In this document: piece after piece, positions 26,017 to 36,705 of the stretch
Layout: every line of letters starts with the position of its first letter
How positions within the stretch are numbered: the stretch's first letter is position 1
DNA from: Betaproteobacteria bacterium HGW-Betaproteobacteria-9
GTDB taxonomy: Bacteria; Pseudomonadota; Gammaproteobacteria; Burkholderiales; Burkholderiaceae_C
Reading direction: 5' to 3'
DNA: 64,000 nucleotides
NCBI GenBank assembly: GCA_002842215.1
Contig: PHCC01000005.1
Span: 62,001-126,000, forward strand
Notes under the pieces: model-generated
What the model was told of the DNA's origin: nothing
The model's input: only the letters and a program-made list of their open reading frames with translations
Database searches by the model: none
Translations under genes and position numbers: made by a program

Positions 26017-27122
26017 TGGTAAAACCTCCGCAACGCCAAGCCAGTGGAGGTTAGATAGGATGGAGCTTCACGCGCGATTTTTCGTGCCTGTACGCTGGAA
26101 GCCATTTCCATGCCATCGAACGGATTAATCACCATGCAGGCAAACGAAGTCTGATGGGTGACTCCTTCGATCAAGCCAGGCAATGCCGCACTGCCACCGG
26201 CCAGCAAGATGTGGTCAACCTTGTTGTAGGGGGTACTGGTGAAGAAAAACTGCAAAGCGCGCCCGATTTCTTGTGCCATGCTTTCAATGAAAGGGTTCAG
26301 GACGGCTGATCGATAGTCATCAGGCAAGTCGCCCGATCGCTTCTTGGCCTCAGCCTCGTCGGCAGAAAACCCATACTGACGCACGATCAACTGCGTCAAC
26401 TGGGCGCCTCCAAAAGCTTGATCGCGCTCGTACAGCACGTCATCGTTGCGCATCACCTGCATACTGGTGGTCAAGGCACCCACCTCAAACAATGCCACCA
26501 GAGAGTCCACACCCTGATTGGGCAGTGTTTCAATGACCCGCCCAGCTGCCATCCGGGAGGCGTAGGGCTCGACGTCCATGATGACCGGCTTGAGGCCTGC
26601 GGCTTCAGCGAGTCCCTGCCGGTCAGACACCTTTTCCTTGCGTGAAGCCGCGATCAGAACCTCGGCATCTCCGACCGAGTTGGCACTTGGCCCAACGACA
26701 CAAAAATCGAGACTGACCTCATCGAGCGAGAAGGGGATGTACTGGTTGGCCTCCGACTCAACCTGCGCCTCTAGCTCTTTTTCAGACAGTCCACCAGGGA
26801 GAACGATTTTTTTGGTGATCACGGCCGATGCAGGCAACGCCATGGCTACATTCTTGGTCTTGCTGCCGCTTTTGCGGACAACCCGGCGCACAGCCTCGGC
26901 GACTTCATCGAACTTTTCGATGTTCCCATCGGTGATCCACCCTCGCTCCAAGGGCTCGATGGCACAACGCTCCAACACCAAATCGCCAGAGCGATTACGG
27001 CTCAACTCGACCAGTTTGACACTGGACGAGCTGACATCGATGCCCAACAACGGCGCCGGATCACGGCTGAAAAACGACCCCAATGAGATCAAGGTGACCC
27101 CCAAAAAATAGAAGCGCTGCAA
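26013..27122 (-). CDS. pilM: Type IV pilus assembly ATPase PilM (true start may be near 27092)
   Basis: SFFSRDPAPLLGIDVSSSSVKLVELSRN...; PilM/FtsA-like. Confidence 0.93.
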   Translation of the reverse strand: MQRFYFLGVTLISLGSFFSRDPAPLLGIDVSSSSVKLVELSRNRSGDLVLERCAIEPLERGWITDGNIEKFDEVAEAVRRVVRKSGSKTKNVAMALPASAVITKKIVLPGGLSEKELEAQVESEANQYIPFSLDEVSLDFCVVGPSANSVGDAEVLIAASRKEKVSDRQGLAEAAGLKPVIMDVEPYASRMAAGRVIETLPNQGVDSLVALFEVGALTTSMQVMRNDDVLYERDQAFGGAQLTQLIVRQYGFSADEAEAKKRSGDLPDDYRSAVLNPFIESMAQEIGRALQFFFTSTPYNKVDHILLAGGSAALPGLIEGVTHQTSFACMVINPFDGMEMASSVQARKIAREAPSYLTSTGLALRRFYQ

Positions 27123-27350
27123 GGCGCCAGACTTAAGATTTCACTTGAATGCTAGCAGCAAGCCCCTTGTGCAGCAAAGATTTTCTACCTTTGACACAAA
27201 AGAGAACGTTGCCAAAAGCATACGCAAACCAACCTCTCCCGGCAGACTGACGGCACGCAGAAAGATAAGAAACACACAACAACTCACAATAACGGCTTCT
27301 GATCTGACACCTTCACAACAGGCCGATTTTTATAATCTGCCTCCCTCGCC

Positions 27351-29777
27351 TTGACTGTTCGCATGCTTCAAAACGATCCCGCCGCCTCCCGCTCGTCCGA
27401 GCTCACCGACTCCCAGAAGACGGGTCTGCTGGCGTGGCTTGGACGCGTGCTGGCAAGTCTGACAGGGCTGGTGCTGGCGGCCTTGGTTGCGCTCTTGTTC
27501 GGGGTGGGGATCGGACTGGCCGTGGCCTATCCCAATCTGCCCGATGTGGGCGCCTTGGCCGACTATCGGCCCAAGCTGCCCCTTCGGGTGCTCACAGCCG
27601 ATGGCCTGCTGATCGGCGAATTCGGCGAAGAACGCCGTAGCCTCCTGCCGATAAAAGACATTCCCGATGTCATGAAGAATGCCGTCCTCGCCATTGAGGA
27701 CGCCCGGTTTTTCGAGCATGGCGGCGTGGACTACCGAGGCATGCTCCGGGCGGTGCTGGCCAATCTGGGCCAGGCGAAAAGTCAGGGAGCGTCCACCATC
27801 ACGATGCAGGTGGCCCGAAACGTTTACCTGTCGGCAGAAAAGAGCTACACCCGCAAGATCTATGAGGTGCTGCTCACATTCAAGCTGGAATACCTGCTGA
27901 CCAAAGAGCAGATCCTAGAGATCTACATGAACCAGATTTTTCTGGGTCAGCGAGCCTATGGCTTTGCCACCGCGTCGCAGACGTACTTCGGCAAGCCGCT
28001 CAAGGACGTGAGCATTGCCGAAGCCGCCATGCTGGCGGGCCTACCCAAAGCGCCTTCGGCGTACAACCCCATTTCCAACCCCAAACGCGCACGTGTCAGG
28101 CAACTGCACATCATTGATCGCATGCTCGAAAACGGGTTCATCACCGCCGAAGAGGCCCGATCAGCCCGGGTCGAAGAACTCAGACTTCGACCGTTAGGAG
28201 GACCTGAACGGGTTCACGGTGAATTTGTTGCCGAGATGGTTCGCCAGTCCATGGTCGCCCAATACGGCGAAGAGGCCTACACCCGCGGACTGACCGTCAC
28301 CACCACGCTTCAGTCCAGCGAACAACAAACCGCTTACCAGGCTCTGCGGCGTGGCATCCTCACCTACGAGAGCCGTCAAAGATACCGCGGCCCCGAACTC
28401 TTCGTCAACCTGCCGGCAGACAAGGCCACGCGTGAAGATGTGATTGATAGCGTGTTGGCCGAGCACCCCGACAACGGTGACCTGCTCTCTGCCGTCGTGC
28501 TTGAAGCCGGGCCTCGCAAGGTGGTGGTGGTTCGCCAGGATGGCGAGCCCTTCGCCGTCACCGGCGAAGGGCTACGCCCCGTGCAATCGGGACTAGCGGA
28601 AAAGGCCGATCCTTCGATCAAGCTCCGCCCGGGGGCCTTGGTTCGGGTGGTCAAAACTTCTGCGAACGGGTGGCGCATCAGCCAGTTGCCCGAGGTCGAG
28701 TCTGCCTTCGTGGCTATGGATCCCAACACCGGCGCGGTGCACGCGCTGGTCGGTGGCTTCGATTTCCAGAAGAACAAGTTCAACCACGTGACCCAGGCCT
28801 GGCGCCAGCCGGGCTCCAGCTTCAAGCCCTTCATCTACTCTGCTGCGCTTGAAAAAGGCCTGACGCCGATGACCGTGGTGAACGACGCGCCGCTTTTCTA
28901 CAGCGCCGAGCAAACCGGTGGCAAGCCCTGGGAACCCAAGAACTATGACGGACAGTTCGAGGGCCCGATGTCGGTGCGTCGCGCGCTGGCCAAGTCCAAG
29001 AACATGGTGTCGATCCGCGTGCTACAACTCGTTGGAACAAAGAGCGCGCAGGACTGGGTCGCCCGGTTCGGTTTCCCGCCGGAGAGGCACCCTCCCTACC
29101 TGACCATGGCACTCGGCGCCGGTACGGTCACTCCGATGCAAATGACTACCGGGTACGCCGTGTTTGCCAACGGCGGTCATCGCGTCACACCCGTCCTGAT
29201 CACCCGCGTGGTTGAACAACGTGGGAAAGTGCTTTTTGATGAACCACCCAAAGCAGTGGACGCATCAAGCCAAGTCATCGACGAACGCAACGCCTTCATC
29301 ATGAGCAGCCTGCTGCAGGAAATCACGCGAACCGGCACCGCTGCGCGCGCCCAGGCAACGCTGAAACGGCCGGACGTTTACGGCAAGACGGGCACCACCA
29401 ACGACTCCATGGACGCCTGGTTCGTGGGTTACCACCCTTCCCTCGTGGCGACAGCCTGGGTGGGATACGACACACCACGCAATCTGGGTAGCCGCGAAAC
29501 CGGTGGCGGCCTGAGTCTGCCGATCTGGATCGACTACATGGCCGAAGCGCTCAAAGGGGTGCCAGTGGTTGAGTACAAACCGCCGTCGGGCGTGATTCGT
29601 GTCGGTGGCGACTGGTACTACGAGGAATTTGGCCCTGGCCAGGGTGTGCATGGCCTGGGCTTGCAGGATCCGTGGCCCGGTAGCCAGGTTGAAAGCGATG
29701 TCACGCCCACAGAGGCCGCCACTCAGCCCAACGCCACCGAAGACCGGCGCACCATCCTGGACCTGTTCAGGAACTGA
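27351..29777 (+). CDS. Penicillin-binding protein 1A (possible start at 27363)
   Basis: [16 protein letters not shown] transglycosylase motif; [10 protein letters not shown] transpeptidase motif; KTGTTND; divergent from pilM. Confidence 0.96.
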   Translation: MTVRMLQNDPAASRSSELTDSQKTGLLAWLGRVLASLTGLVLAALVALLFGVGIGLAVAYPNLPDVGALADYRPKLPLRVLTADGLLIGEFGEERRSLLPIKDIPDVMKNAVLAIEDARFFEHGGVDYRGMLRAVLANLGQAKSQGASTITMQVARNVYLSAEKSYTRKIYEVLLTFKLEYLLTKEQILEIYMNQIFLGQRAYGFATASQTYFGKPLKDVSIAEAAMLAGLPKAPSAYNPISNPKRARVRQLHIIDRMLENGFITAEEARSARVEELRLRPLGGPERVHGEFVAEMVRQSMVAQYGEEAYTRGLTVTTTLQSSEQQTAYQALRRGILTYESRQRYRGPELFVNLPADKATREDVIDSVLAEHPDNGDLLSAVVLEAGPRKVVVVRQDGEPFAVTGEGLRPVQSGLAEKADPSIKLRPGALVRVVKTSANGWRISQLPEVESAFVAMDPNTGAVHALVGGFDFQKNKFNHVTQAWRQPGSSFKPFIYSAALEKGLTPMTVVNDAPLFYSAEQTGGKPWEPKNYDGQFEGPMSVRRALAKSKNMVSIRVLQLVGTKSAQDWVARFGFPPERHPPYLTMALGAGTVTPMQMTTGYAVFANGGHRVTPVLITRVVEQRGKVLFDEPPKAVDASSQVIDERNAFIMSSLLQEITRTGTAARAQATLKRPDVYGKTGTTNDSMDAWFVGYHPSLVATAWVGYDTPRNLGSRETGGGLSLPIWIDYMAEALKGVPVVEYKPPSGVIRVGGDWYYEEFGPGQGVHGLGLQDPWPGSQVESDVTPTEAATQPNATEDRRTILDLFRN

Positions 29778-30096
29778 ACGTCAGCGGCTGGCCCGCCTGC
29801 TCGGTTGCACAACGGGACAGGTGCGAAAAAAATTCGCCCTGCCCTTTGCTGTCCATCCACTGGGCACCGTCGTACTTGTAGTGAAACCCCCCCGCGCGCG
29901 CCGCCATCCAGACTTCTTGCAGCGGTTTCTGCAAATTCACGATGATCTGGCTGCGGTTTGCAAAGGTCAAAGTCACCATGCCGCCCACGCGCTGGTTGTC
30001 AATGTCCGCGGCAGTCTCATCGTTGATGCGGTCGCAGGCCAGTTCAATGGCGCGGAGCAAGGCCTCGGCGCGATCCAGATATTCGATATCGGTCAT
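29767..30096 (-). CDS. cyaY: Iron-sulfur assembly protein CyaY (frataxin homologue)
   Basis: [18 protein letters not shown]...[43 protein letters not shown]. Confidence 0.95.
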   Translation of the reverse strand: MTDIEYLDRAEALLRAIELACDRINDETAADIDNQRVGGMVTLTFANRSQIIVNLQKPLQEVWMAARAGGFHYKYDGAQWMDSKGQGEFFSHLSRCATEQAGQPLTFSS

Positions 30097-30111
30097 TACA
30101 ATGCACCCACT

Positions 30112-30327
30112 ATGAAGATGCATCGAATTCTAGGCGGAGCGCTCGCACATGTCCGTATCGCCGGCGGCACGATTCTGGTTGCCCTGAGCGTGGCGGGTGC
30201 CGGCTGCGGTCAAAAGGGTCCGCTGTACCTGCCCGGCGCGCAACCCGAGGCCCGGCCTGCAGCGCCGAAACCAGCGGACACGGCCCCCAACGCGACCGAT
30301 TCGCTGGACGAGTCGCCGCAGCGCTGA
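30112..30327 (+). CDS. lptM: LptM-like short lipoprotein
   Basis: 71 aa; lipobox followed by [10 protein letters not shown]; divergent from cyaY. Confidence 0.85.
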   Translation: MKMHRILGGALAHVRIAGGTILVALSVAGAGCGQKGPLYLPGAQPEARPAAPKPADTAPNATDSLDESPQR

Positions 30328-30366
30328 ACTTGCTTTCGGGGCTGTCAATCCGGGGCCGCAAAGTTT

Positions 30367-30408
30367 CCTGGTCCTGGTCCTGGTCCTGGTCCTGGTCGTG
30401 GTCGTGGT
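30367..30408. repeat. Hexanucleotide tandem repeat (CCTGGT)5(CGTGGT)2
   Basis: Direct reading of 30367-30408. Confidence 0.95.
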
Positions 30409-30458
30409 CGCGATCGTGAAAGCGCTGCCCAGCACCCCGTTCGCCAACTCAAGCATAT

Positions 30459-31157
30459 TCAACGCCCCAGCTGGTCTCTGGGCCGCCAGCGTTCCCATAC
30501 ACGCCAGCCCAGCAACAAGGCCAGCAGAACCGCGTAAACACCCACTTCAGCAAAGTCGTTCTTGCCGCTGCGCATCCAGAAGAAGTGCAGCACCGCCAGA
30601 CAGGCCACGGCGTACACGCTGCGGTGCAGCAACCTCCAGCGCGCAGCCCCCAACGACCGGATGGCCCGGTTGAACGAAGTGCCGGCCATGAGCAGCAGCA
30701 ACACCCAGCAGAGAAAGCCGACCAGGATGAACGGCCGCTTGGCCAGATCGGCCAGCACCTCCCGCCATTCAAAACCCATGTCAAACCAGGCGTAGGCCAG
30801 CAGGTGCAGACTGGCGTAGAAAAACACGAACAACCCCAGCATGCGCCGCAACCGGGCCAACGCAGGCCAGCCGGCCATCACGCGCAAGGGCGTCACCAGC
30901 AAGACCAGCACGAGTGCTCGAAGCGTCCAGTCACCCAGCGAGCGGATCAGGGCTTCGGCCGGATTGGCGCCCAGCTGGTCGTTCCAGGCGGCCCAGAACA
31001 GCCAGACAACCGGCAGGCTCCACAGAACAAACAGCAAGGGTTTGGCTGTGCGGCGCAAGAGCCACCGGTTCAAGCGCGACCCTGCCTTGCGCGGCGCGGT
31101 GACTGAGTCCACCGCACCAGATCGGACTGAAGGATCAGCGGAAAGTCGGACGTCCAC
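30459..31157 (-). CDS. msrQ: MsrQ heme-binding membrane subunit (YedZ family)
   Basis: Ferric-reductase-like TM protein; adjacent to msrP; RRMLGLFVFFYASLHLLAYAW. Confidence 0.93.
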   Translation of the reverse strand: MDVRLSADPSVRSGAVDSVTAPRKAGSRLNRWLLRRTAKPLLFVLWSLPVVWLFWAAWNDQLGANPAEALIRSLGDWTLRALVLVLLVTPLRVMAGWPALARLRRMLGLFVFFYASLHLLAYAWFDMGFEWREVLADLAKRPFILVGFLCWVLLLLMAGTSFNRAIRSLGAARWRLLHRSVYAVACLAVLHFFWMRSGKNDFAEVGVYAVLLALLLGWRVWERWRPRDQLGR

Positions 31158-31191
31158 AAATGCTGCGTTGCGAATGCAATGCCTGAAAAGT

Positions 31192-32190
31192 TCAGAAGAA
31201 CTTGCGCAGGTCCATGCCCGCGTAAAGCTGCCCCACCTGGGGCTCGTAACCGTTGAACATCAGGGTCTTGCGGCGTTTGGCCAGCAGGCCGCCCTCTTCG
31301 CCAATGCGCCGCTCGGTGGCCTGACTCCAGCGCGGGTGGGCCACGTCGGGATTCACATTCGAGAAAAAGCCGTACTCCTGCGGTGCCGCGATATTCCAGG
31401 CCGTACCGGGTTCCTTGTCAGTAAACCGGATCTTCACCAGCGACTTGCCGCTCTTGAAACCATATTTCCACGGAACGACGAGGCGCACCGGCGCGCCGTT
31501 CTGGTTCGGCAACACCTCGCCATACATGCCAAACGCCAGCAGCGTCAAAGGATGCATGGCCTCGTCCAGACGCAGGCCCTCGACATACGGCCACAGCAAC
31601 ACGCTTGAGCGCAGGCCCGGCATGGTGTCCCTATCGGCCTGAGTCACGAACTCCACATACTTCGCGCTGCCCAGCGGCTGCGCCGCCCGGATCAACGCAC
31701 CCAGCGAATAGCCCATCCAGGGAATCACCATGGACCAGCCCTCCACACAGCGCAGCCGGTAAATGCGCTCCTCCATGGGAGCCAGCTTGAGCAGATCCTC
31801 CAGCCCGTAGGTCCGGGGCTTGTTCACCAAGCCATCGATCGACACCGTCCACGGGCTCGTCTTCAGCGACTTGGCTCGCGCCACGGGATCCGACTTGTCG
31901 GTGCCGAATTCGTAGAAATTGTTGTAGGTCGACGCGTGCTCGTAAGCGGTGAGCTTTTCCACCGTCGAAGCACCGGGCAACGTAGAAGAGACGCCCGTCA
32001 GCGCGGCGAGCTTGCCGGGCCGGGCCACAGCGGCCAGGGCGTCCCGCGATGCCCAACCGGCCAGCGCCGCACCGCCAGCCCCTAGAGCCAGGTGCTGCAG
32101 CCACTCCCGCCGCCCCAGATAGGTGGACCGCGACGTGATTTCGCTCGATCGAGGATGGTGGTACGCGGTGTCGGCAGAACGAATGATCAT
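31192..32190 (-). CDS. msrP: Protein-methionine-sulfoxide reductase catalytic subunit MsrP (YedY)
   Basis: Tat motif [15 protein letters not shown]; molybdopterin domain [12 protein letters not shown]. Confidence 0.95.
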   Translation of the reverse strand: MIIRSADTAYHHPRSSEITSRSTYLGRREWLQHLALGAGGAALAGWASRDALAAVARPGKLAALTGVSSTLPGASTVEKLTAYEHASTYNNFYEFGTDKSDPVARAKSLKTSPWTVSIDGLVNKPRTYGLEDLLKLAPMEERIYRLRCVEGWSMVIPWMGYSLGALIRAAQPLGSAKYVEFVTQADRDTMPGLRSSVLLWPYVEGLRLDEAMHPLTLLAFGMYGEVLPNQNGAPVRLVVPWKYGFKSGKSLVKIRFTDKEPGTAWNIAAPQEYGFFSNVNPDVAHPRWSQATERRIGEEGGLLAKRRKTLMFNGYEPQVGQLYAGMDLRKFF

Positions 32191-32332
32191 GAGAGGCTCC
32201 TGTGGTTCAGGTCAGTCGTAGGAGCCGGGGATTTCTTACCAAGTTCCTGCCCGCGTCATCGAGCCCCCGCTCGCACCGAATTCTGCGCCGCCCGCATCCC
32301 GGAGCGATACGGGATTCAGAGGCCGCAGAACC

Positions 32333-33694
32333 TCACAGCTCGCCGTAGCTGTGCAAGCCCGAGAGGAACATGTTCACGCCCAGGAAAGCGAAGGTGGTGA
32401 CCGCGAGCCCCACCAAGGCCCACCAGGCCGCCACGGTGCCACGCAGACCCTTCATCAGGCGCATGTGCAGCCAAGCGGCGTAGTTCAGCCAGACGATCAG
32501 CGCCCAGGTCTCCTTCGGGTCCCAGCTCCAGTAGCCGCCCCAAGCTTCGGCGGCCCAGAAAGCACCCAGCACCGTCGCGATGGTGAAGAAGGCAAAGCCC
32601 ACTGCGATGGCCTTGTACATCACGTCGTCCAGCACCTCAAAACTCGGCAGACGCTCGGCAATGCGACGGCGGCCGAACAGGATGGTGGCCACGATCAGCG
32701 CCGAAATGCCGAAATACACAAACCAGTAACTGCCGCCCTTTTCTGCTGCCGACGTGCGAAAGACGATGGGTTCAAAGCACAGCACGATACCCAGCAACCA
32801 CAACGGCGCGAGCTTGTACCAGCGCGATTCACTGGCGCTCTGCTTGATCAGGTAGGCAAACGCCAGCATCGCCGAGAGTGCAAACGTGCCATAACCAATG
32901 AAGTTGGCTGGCACATGGAGCTTCATCCACCAGCTCTGCAACGCGGGCACCAGCGGCTGGATCTCGTGGGCTTCGCGCACCACGGTGTACCAGAGCAGAA
33001 AGCCCACGGCCGCACTCACCACCAGCATCACGAAAGCGCCCATCGAACGGGTGTTGTACTGCTCTTCGTAATACAGGTAAAAGGCCGCCGTCATCCAGCA
33101 GAACAGCACGAACACCTCGTACAGATTGCTCACCGGAATGTGACCAATGCCGACACCAATCTGGTGGCTCTCGTACCAACGCACCATGGTGCCCACCAGC
33201 GCAAGCGTCACAGCCACCCAAGCCAGGCGCGACCCCAGGCCTTCGAACGCATTGCCCGCACGGGTGAACATCCCCACCCAGTAGAAGATGGTGCTCATGA
33301 AGAACAGCACGCTCATCCAGAGAATGGCCGACTGGCTGGAGATGAAGTACTTGAGCATGAACACCTGGTCGGCGCGCGCCAGATTGGCCGTGCCTTCCGG
33401 CGTCTGGTACAGCGAGATGGCCAGCAAAGACAGCACCGCCACCACCACCATCAGCACACGCAGGGGTCGCCAGAACCAGCCCAGCCAGATCACTGCCGGG
33501 ACCGCACCCGCCAGAATGGCCTTTTCGTAGACGTCCATGGCTGGGCTGTAGCGCATGAAACTCCACACCGCGCCCGCTATCACGAGAACAGCGAACAGCC
33601 AGTCCCACACATTGCGGCGCGCGAAATAGCCGGGCTCCAGGCCGGAGCCGTTCTGGCCCCGCTTGAGTTCAAAGGTCTGGGTAGCGGTATTCAT
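32333..33694 (-). CDS. ccsB: Cytochrome c biogenesis protein CcsB/ResC
   Basis: WGGYWSWDPKETWALIVWLNYAAWLH (tryptophan-rich WWD-type motif). Confidence 0.95.
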   Translation of the reverse strand: MNTATQTFELKRGQNGSGLEPGYFARRNVWDWLFAVLVIAGAVWSFMRYSPAMDVYEKAILAGAVPAVIWLGWFWRPLRVLMVVVAVLSLLAISLYQTPEGTANLARADQVFMLKYFISSQSAILWMSVLFFMSTIFYWVGMFTRAGNAFEGLGSRLAWVAVTLALVGTMVRWYESHQIGVGIGHIPVSNLYEVFVLFCWMTAAFYLYYEEQYNTRSMGAFVMLVVSAAVGFLLWYTVVREAHEIQPLVPALQSWWMKLHVPANFIGYGTFALSAMLAFAYLIKQSASESRWYKLAPLWLLGIVLCFEPIVFRTSAAEKGGSYWFVYFGISALIVATILFGRRRIAERLPSFEVLDDVMYKAIAVGFAFFTIATVLGAFWAAEAWGGYWSWDPKETWALIVWLNYAAWLHMRLMKGLRGTVAAWWALVGLAVTTFAFLGVNMFLSGLHSYGEL

Positions 33695-35820
33695 GAGGGC
33701 ACCTTCAACAACTGGGACTTCAACACTTCAAACTCCTGATCGGCTTCCATCGTCTTGCGGTTGGACGACAGCGCCATCGTGGCCTGCGAATGCCCTGCGC
33801 CCGCTGGCGAGAGCCACACCCACACGCGGCGCTCGCGCACATAAAGCATGACAAAAACACCCAGGATCAGCAAGACGCAACCCAGGTACACGATGCTCTG
33901 GCCGGGCGCGCGCGCCACCTGGAACACACTGGCCTGCACGTGCTCAAAATCCTTGAGCTGAAAGGTCATCGGGGCCGGGTAATAGAAAGCATCGCTCAGG
34001 CTCATGACGGCGTGCGTCATGAACTGCTGCGTGGCATCACTGCGCTCCAGCGGCTGCAGACCGGCCCGTTCGCGACTGACCTGCAACAGCTCGAACAGCG
34101 TTCCGTTGAGGATGCGCACCAGCACATCGCTGGCGCGCTCACGCTCGGCCTCGGGCACGTTGCTTTCCAGAAACGCCGACACCGCCTGCAACCCCCCTTT
34201 GATGGGCGGATCACCCGCAGGGGCCTCGGTGGCTTCGGCGCCGGCAAACAGGCCAATCGCCCGACCGGCAGACACCTGCAGTGCATCGGAGAGTTCGGTG
34301 CGCCCCGCTTCGACCGCCGAGACCGCGTAACGGCGCACGGCCAGTTCACGCAGCGCCGGATCGACGAGGGCCGCGCGCAGACGCACAAAACCATCGATGC
34401 TGTCCTGATCATCGGCAGGGATGCGCAGGTACCGGAAGGGCTCGGACGGCGTTTCACGCATGCCAAAGAGGAACATGCGCGAACCATCGATCTCCATGGG
34501 CAGCATGTAGTTGTTGTATTCCACCGCCTGGCCCGCCGCGTCGCGCAGCTTGTAGCTGAAACTGGGGCCCACGTTGCGCAAGGTTTTTTCGGCACCCGGC
34601 TTGTGACCCGAACCGAGGCGGCTCTCGATCGAGCTGCGCAGGTCGACCTTGCGCACGTCCGTGCCGGAAGCATCGCCTTGGTTCGCAAAGTTCTCCACGT
34701 TGATCACGCGCAGGCCGGTGTACTCCAGCGTGAGTTTCTGGTCCCCATTGCTCAGCGCAGACGTGCCACCGATCACGCCCGACACCTCGAACGCCTTGGC
34801 CGGCCCGTTGATGGGCACAGCCTGCAGATTGACGCGCGAACCGCCATCGTCGAAGCTGGACTGGTAGATGTTGATGCCGCGGTGGCTGGCGGGATGGTTC
34901 ACTTCAACCCGCGTCTCCTTTTTCTCACCCGTCTCGTGGTCGTGGATCACGATGTCGCTGGCAAACAGCCTGGGCATGCCGGTGTCGTAATACTCGACAA
35001 TGAATTTCTTGAGTTCGACCGAAAACGGCAGATCCTGCAGCAGCACGCCATCGGACTGGGCCAGGATCGCGGTGCCCGCCGTGGTACCCTCGGTCACCAG
35101 CAGGTTGCCCCGGAACGTCGGGTTGCTGGGAGAAAGGCGGTGCTGAGGGGCCACATCGGCAATCAGGCCGCCACCGGTGAACGGCGTCTTGCCGTTGAAC
35201 CACATCTGGGCACGCACCACCAGATCGCCATCGAGCAGGCCACCGAGGCAAACCAGCACAATCGCGCTGTGTGCTGCCAGATAGCCGATCTTGTTGGTGG
35301 ATCCCGCCTTGGCAGCCACCATCCAGCCGGTACCGCCCGCGCTTTCCCGCGACTGCAGCTTGACCTTCCAACCAGAACCCAGCAGGGTTTGACCGATGCG
35401 GTTGGCCGCTGATTCGGGCATTTCAGGCAGCGCGCCTTCGGCCCGGTGCGGAAAAGCCTTGAGACTCTGCTCGCGGATGTTTTCCTTGTAGGCCTTGAAG
35501 TCCACCAGGATCTTGGGCGTGTTGCGCGCGATGCACAGGCTGGTGCTGACCACCAGAAACGCGAGGATCAGCAGAAACCACCAGGCGCTGTAGACCGTGA
35601 ACAGCCGGGCACTGCCAAACACATCGGACCAGAACGGGCCGAACTGGTTGACGTAGTTGTTCAGGGGTTCGTGTTGCTTGACCACGGTCCCGATGACCGA
35701 CGCGATGCAGATCACCGTCAGCAGCGAAATCGCAAACCGCATGGACGACAACAGCTCAACCAGCTGACTGGCGAAGCGCGACCCGGTGCGGATCTGCAGG
35801 CCTTGGGTAGATACGGTCAT
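33691..35820 (-). CDS. resB: Cytochrome c biogenesis protein ResB
   Basis: 709 aa ResB-like; SSMRFAISLLTVICIASVIGTVVKQHEPLNNYVNQFGPFW. Confidence 0.94.
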   Translation of the reverse strand: MTVSTQGLQIRTGSRFASQLVELLSSMRFAISLLTVICIASVIGTVVKQHEPLNNYVNQFGPFWSDVFGSARLFTVYSAWWFLLILAFLVVSTSLCIARNTPKILVDFKAYKENIREQSLKAFPHRAEGALPEMPESAANRIGQTLLGSGWKVKLQSRESAGGTGWMVAAKAGSTNKIGYLAAHSAIVLVCLGGLLDGDLVVRAQMWFNGKTPFTGGGLIADVAPQHRLSPSNPTFRGNLLVTEGTTAGTAILAQSDGVLLQDLPFSVELKKFIVEYYDTGMPRLFASDIVIHDHETGEKKETRVEVNHPASHRGINIYQSSFDDGGSRVNLQAVPINGPAKAFEVSGVIGGTSALSNGDQKLTLEYTGLRVINVENFANQGDASGTDVRKVDLRSSIESRLGSGHKPGAEKTLRNVGPSFSYKLRDAAGQAVEYNNYMLPMEIDGSRMFLFGMRETPSEPFRYLRIPADDQDSIDGFVRLRAALVDPALRELAVRRYAVSAVEAGRTELSDALQVSAGRAIGLFAGAEATEAPAGDPPIKGGLQAVSAFLESNVPEAERERASDVLVRILNGTLFELLQVSRERAGLQPLERSDATQQFMTHAVMSLSDAFYYPAPMTFQLKDFEHVQASVFQVARAPGQSIVYLGCVLLILGVFVMLYVRERRVWVWLSPAGAGHSQATMALSSNRKTMEADQEFEVLKSQLLKVPS

Positions 35821-35833
35821 TTAGGCGTCGTAA

Positions 35834-35875
35834 AAAACAAAAAGGGCGGATCTGGAACAACCCAGAACGCGCCCT
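35834..35875 (-). terminator. Rho-independent terminator-like hairpin next to the resB start
   Basis: Minus strand AGGGCG...TCTGG/CCAGA...CGCCCT followed by TTTTTGTTTTTTA. Confidence 0.75.
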
Positions 35876-35993
35876 GATGTGATGCTTTGTTCGTGTGGCG
35901 GTTCAATGCAAAGGAAGATAAACCCGCATTGTGACGCCAAATATTAACCAACGCTTATATCCCCGGAAACCTCGGGGCTAAGCACCTGCCCGG

Positions 35994-36674
35994 TCAGCGC
36001 AGGCCAGCAATGTAATCCGACACCGCCTGGATTTCTCGGTCGTTCAACTTGGCGGCCACACCGGTCATCTGGATGTGGTTCGCACGCGTGCCGTCCCGGA
36101 AGGCCTTGAGCTGGGTCGCCGTATAACCGGCGTGCTGCCCTTTCAAGCGCGGATACTGTGAGGGAATGCCGGCGCCGGTGGGGCTGTGGCAACCCGCACA
36201 GGCCGCGATCTGGCGATCAGCGATACCGCCGCGGTAGATGCGCTCACCCAATCGAACCAAGTCCTTGTCCGTCGCGAAGCCTTCGCGTGCCTTTTGATCG
36301 GCCAGCCACCAGGCGATGTTGCGCATGTCATCATCGGACAGCGCCGCGACCATGCCCTGCATGATCGGGTTGGCCCGTTTGCCGGACTTGAATTCCAGCA
36401 GCTGCTTGACCAGGTACTCTGGATGCTGCTGCGCCAACATTGGATTCTCTGGAATCACCGAATTCCCGTCGGCTGCGTGGCAGGCCACACAAACCTGCCC
36501 ATAGGTGGTGGCACCCTTGGCAGCATCGGGTTTGACCGACTGCGCATGTGCACTGAACGACAGGGCTGCAGCGGCAGCCACGCAAAGGAAAGAAACGGGC
36601 AATTTCATGTCGGGGCGGCGTCGTTTGCGACGCGTCGGTTTGAAGAAGTTCGCGGCTTTCGTGCCGTACAGCAT
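35994..36674 (-). CDS. Di-heme cytochrome c4-type protein
   Basis: Two CxxCH motifs: CVACHAADG and CAGCHSPTG; signal peptide. Confidence 0.93.
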   Translation of the reverse strand: MLYGTKAANFFKPTRRKRRRPDMKLPVSFLCVAAAAALSFSAHAQSVKPDAAKGATTYGQVCVACHAADGNSVIPENPMLAQQHPEYLVKQLLEFKSGKRANPIMQGMVAALSDDDMRNIAWWLADQKAREGFATDKDLVRLGERIYRGGIADRQIAACAGCHSPTGAGIPSQYPRLKGQHAGYTATQLKAFRDGTRANHIQMTGVAAKLNDREIQAVSDYIAGLR

Positions 36675-36705
36675 TCGATTTTACAATGCCTCACAGGATA
36701 CCCAA

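Noticed and set aside
27145-27354. 69-aa ORF in the pilM/PBP1A intergenic region
   Set aside because: No recognisable domain or RBS; ends at the PBP1A start; likely spurious.
30130-30498. Minus-strand ORF translating the hexanucleotide repeat as TRTRTRTR
   Set aside because: No conserved domain, overlaps the LptM-like gene; the repeat is better treated as non-coding.
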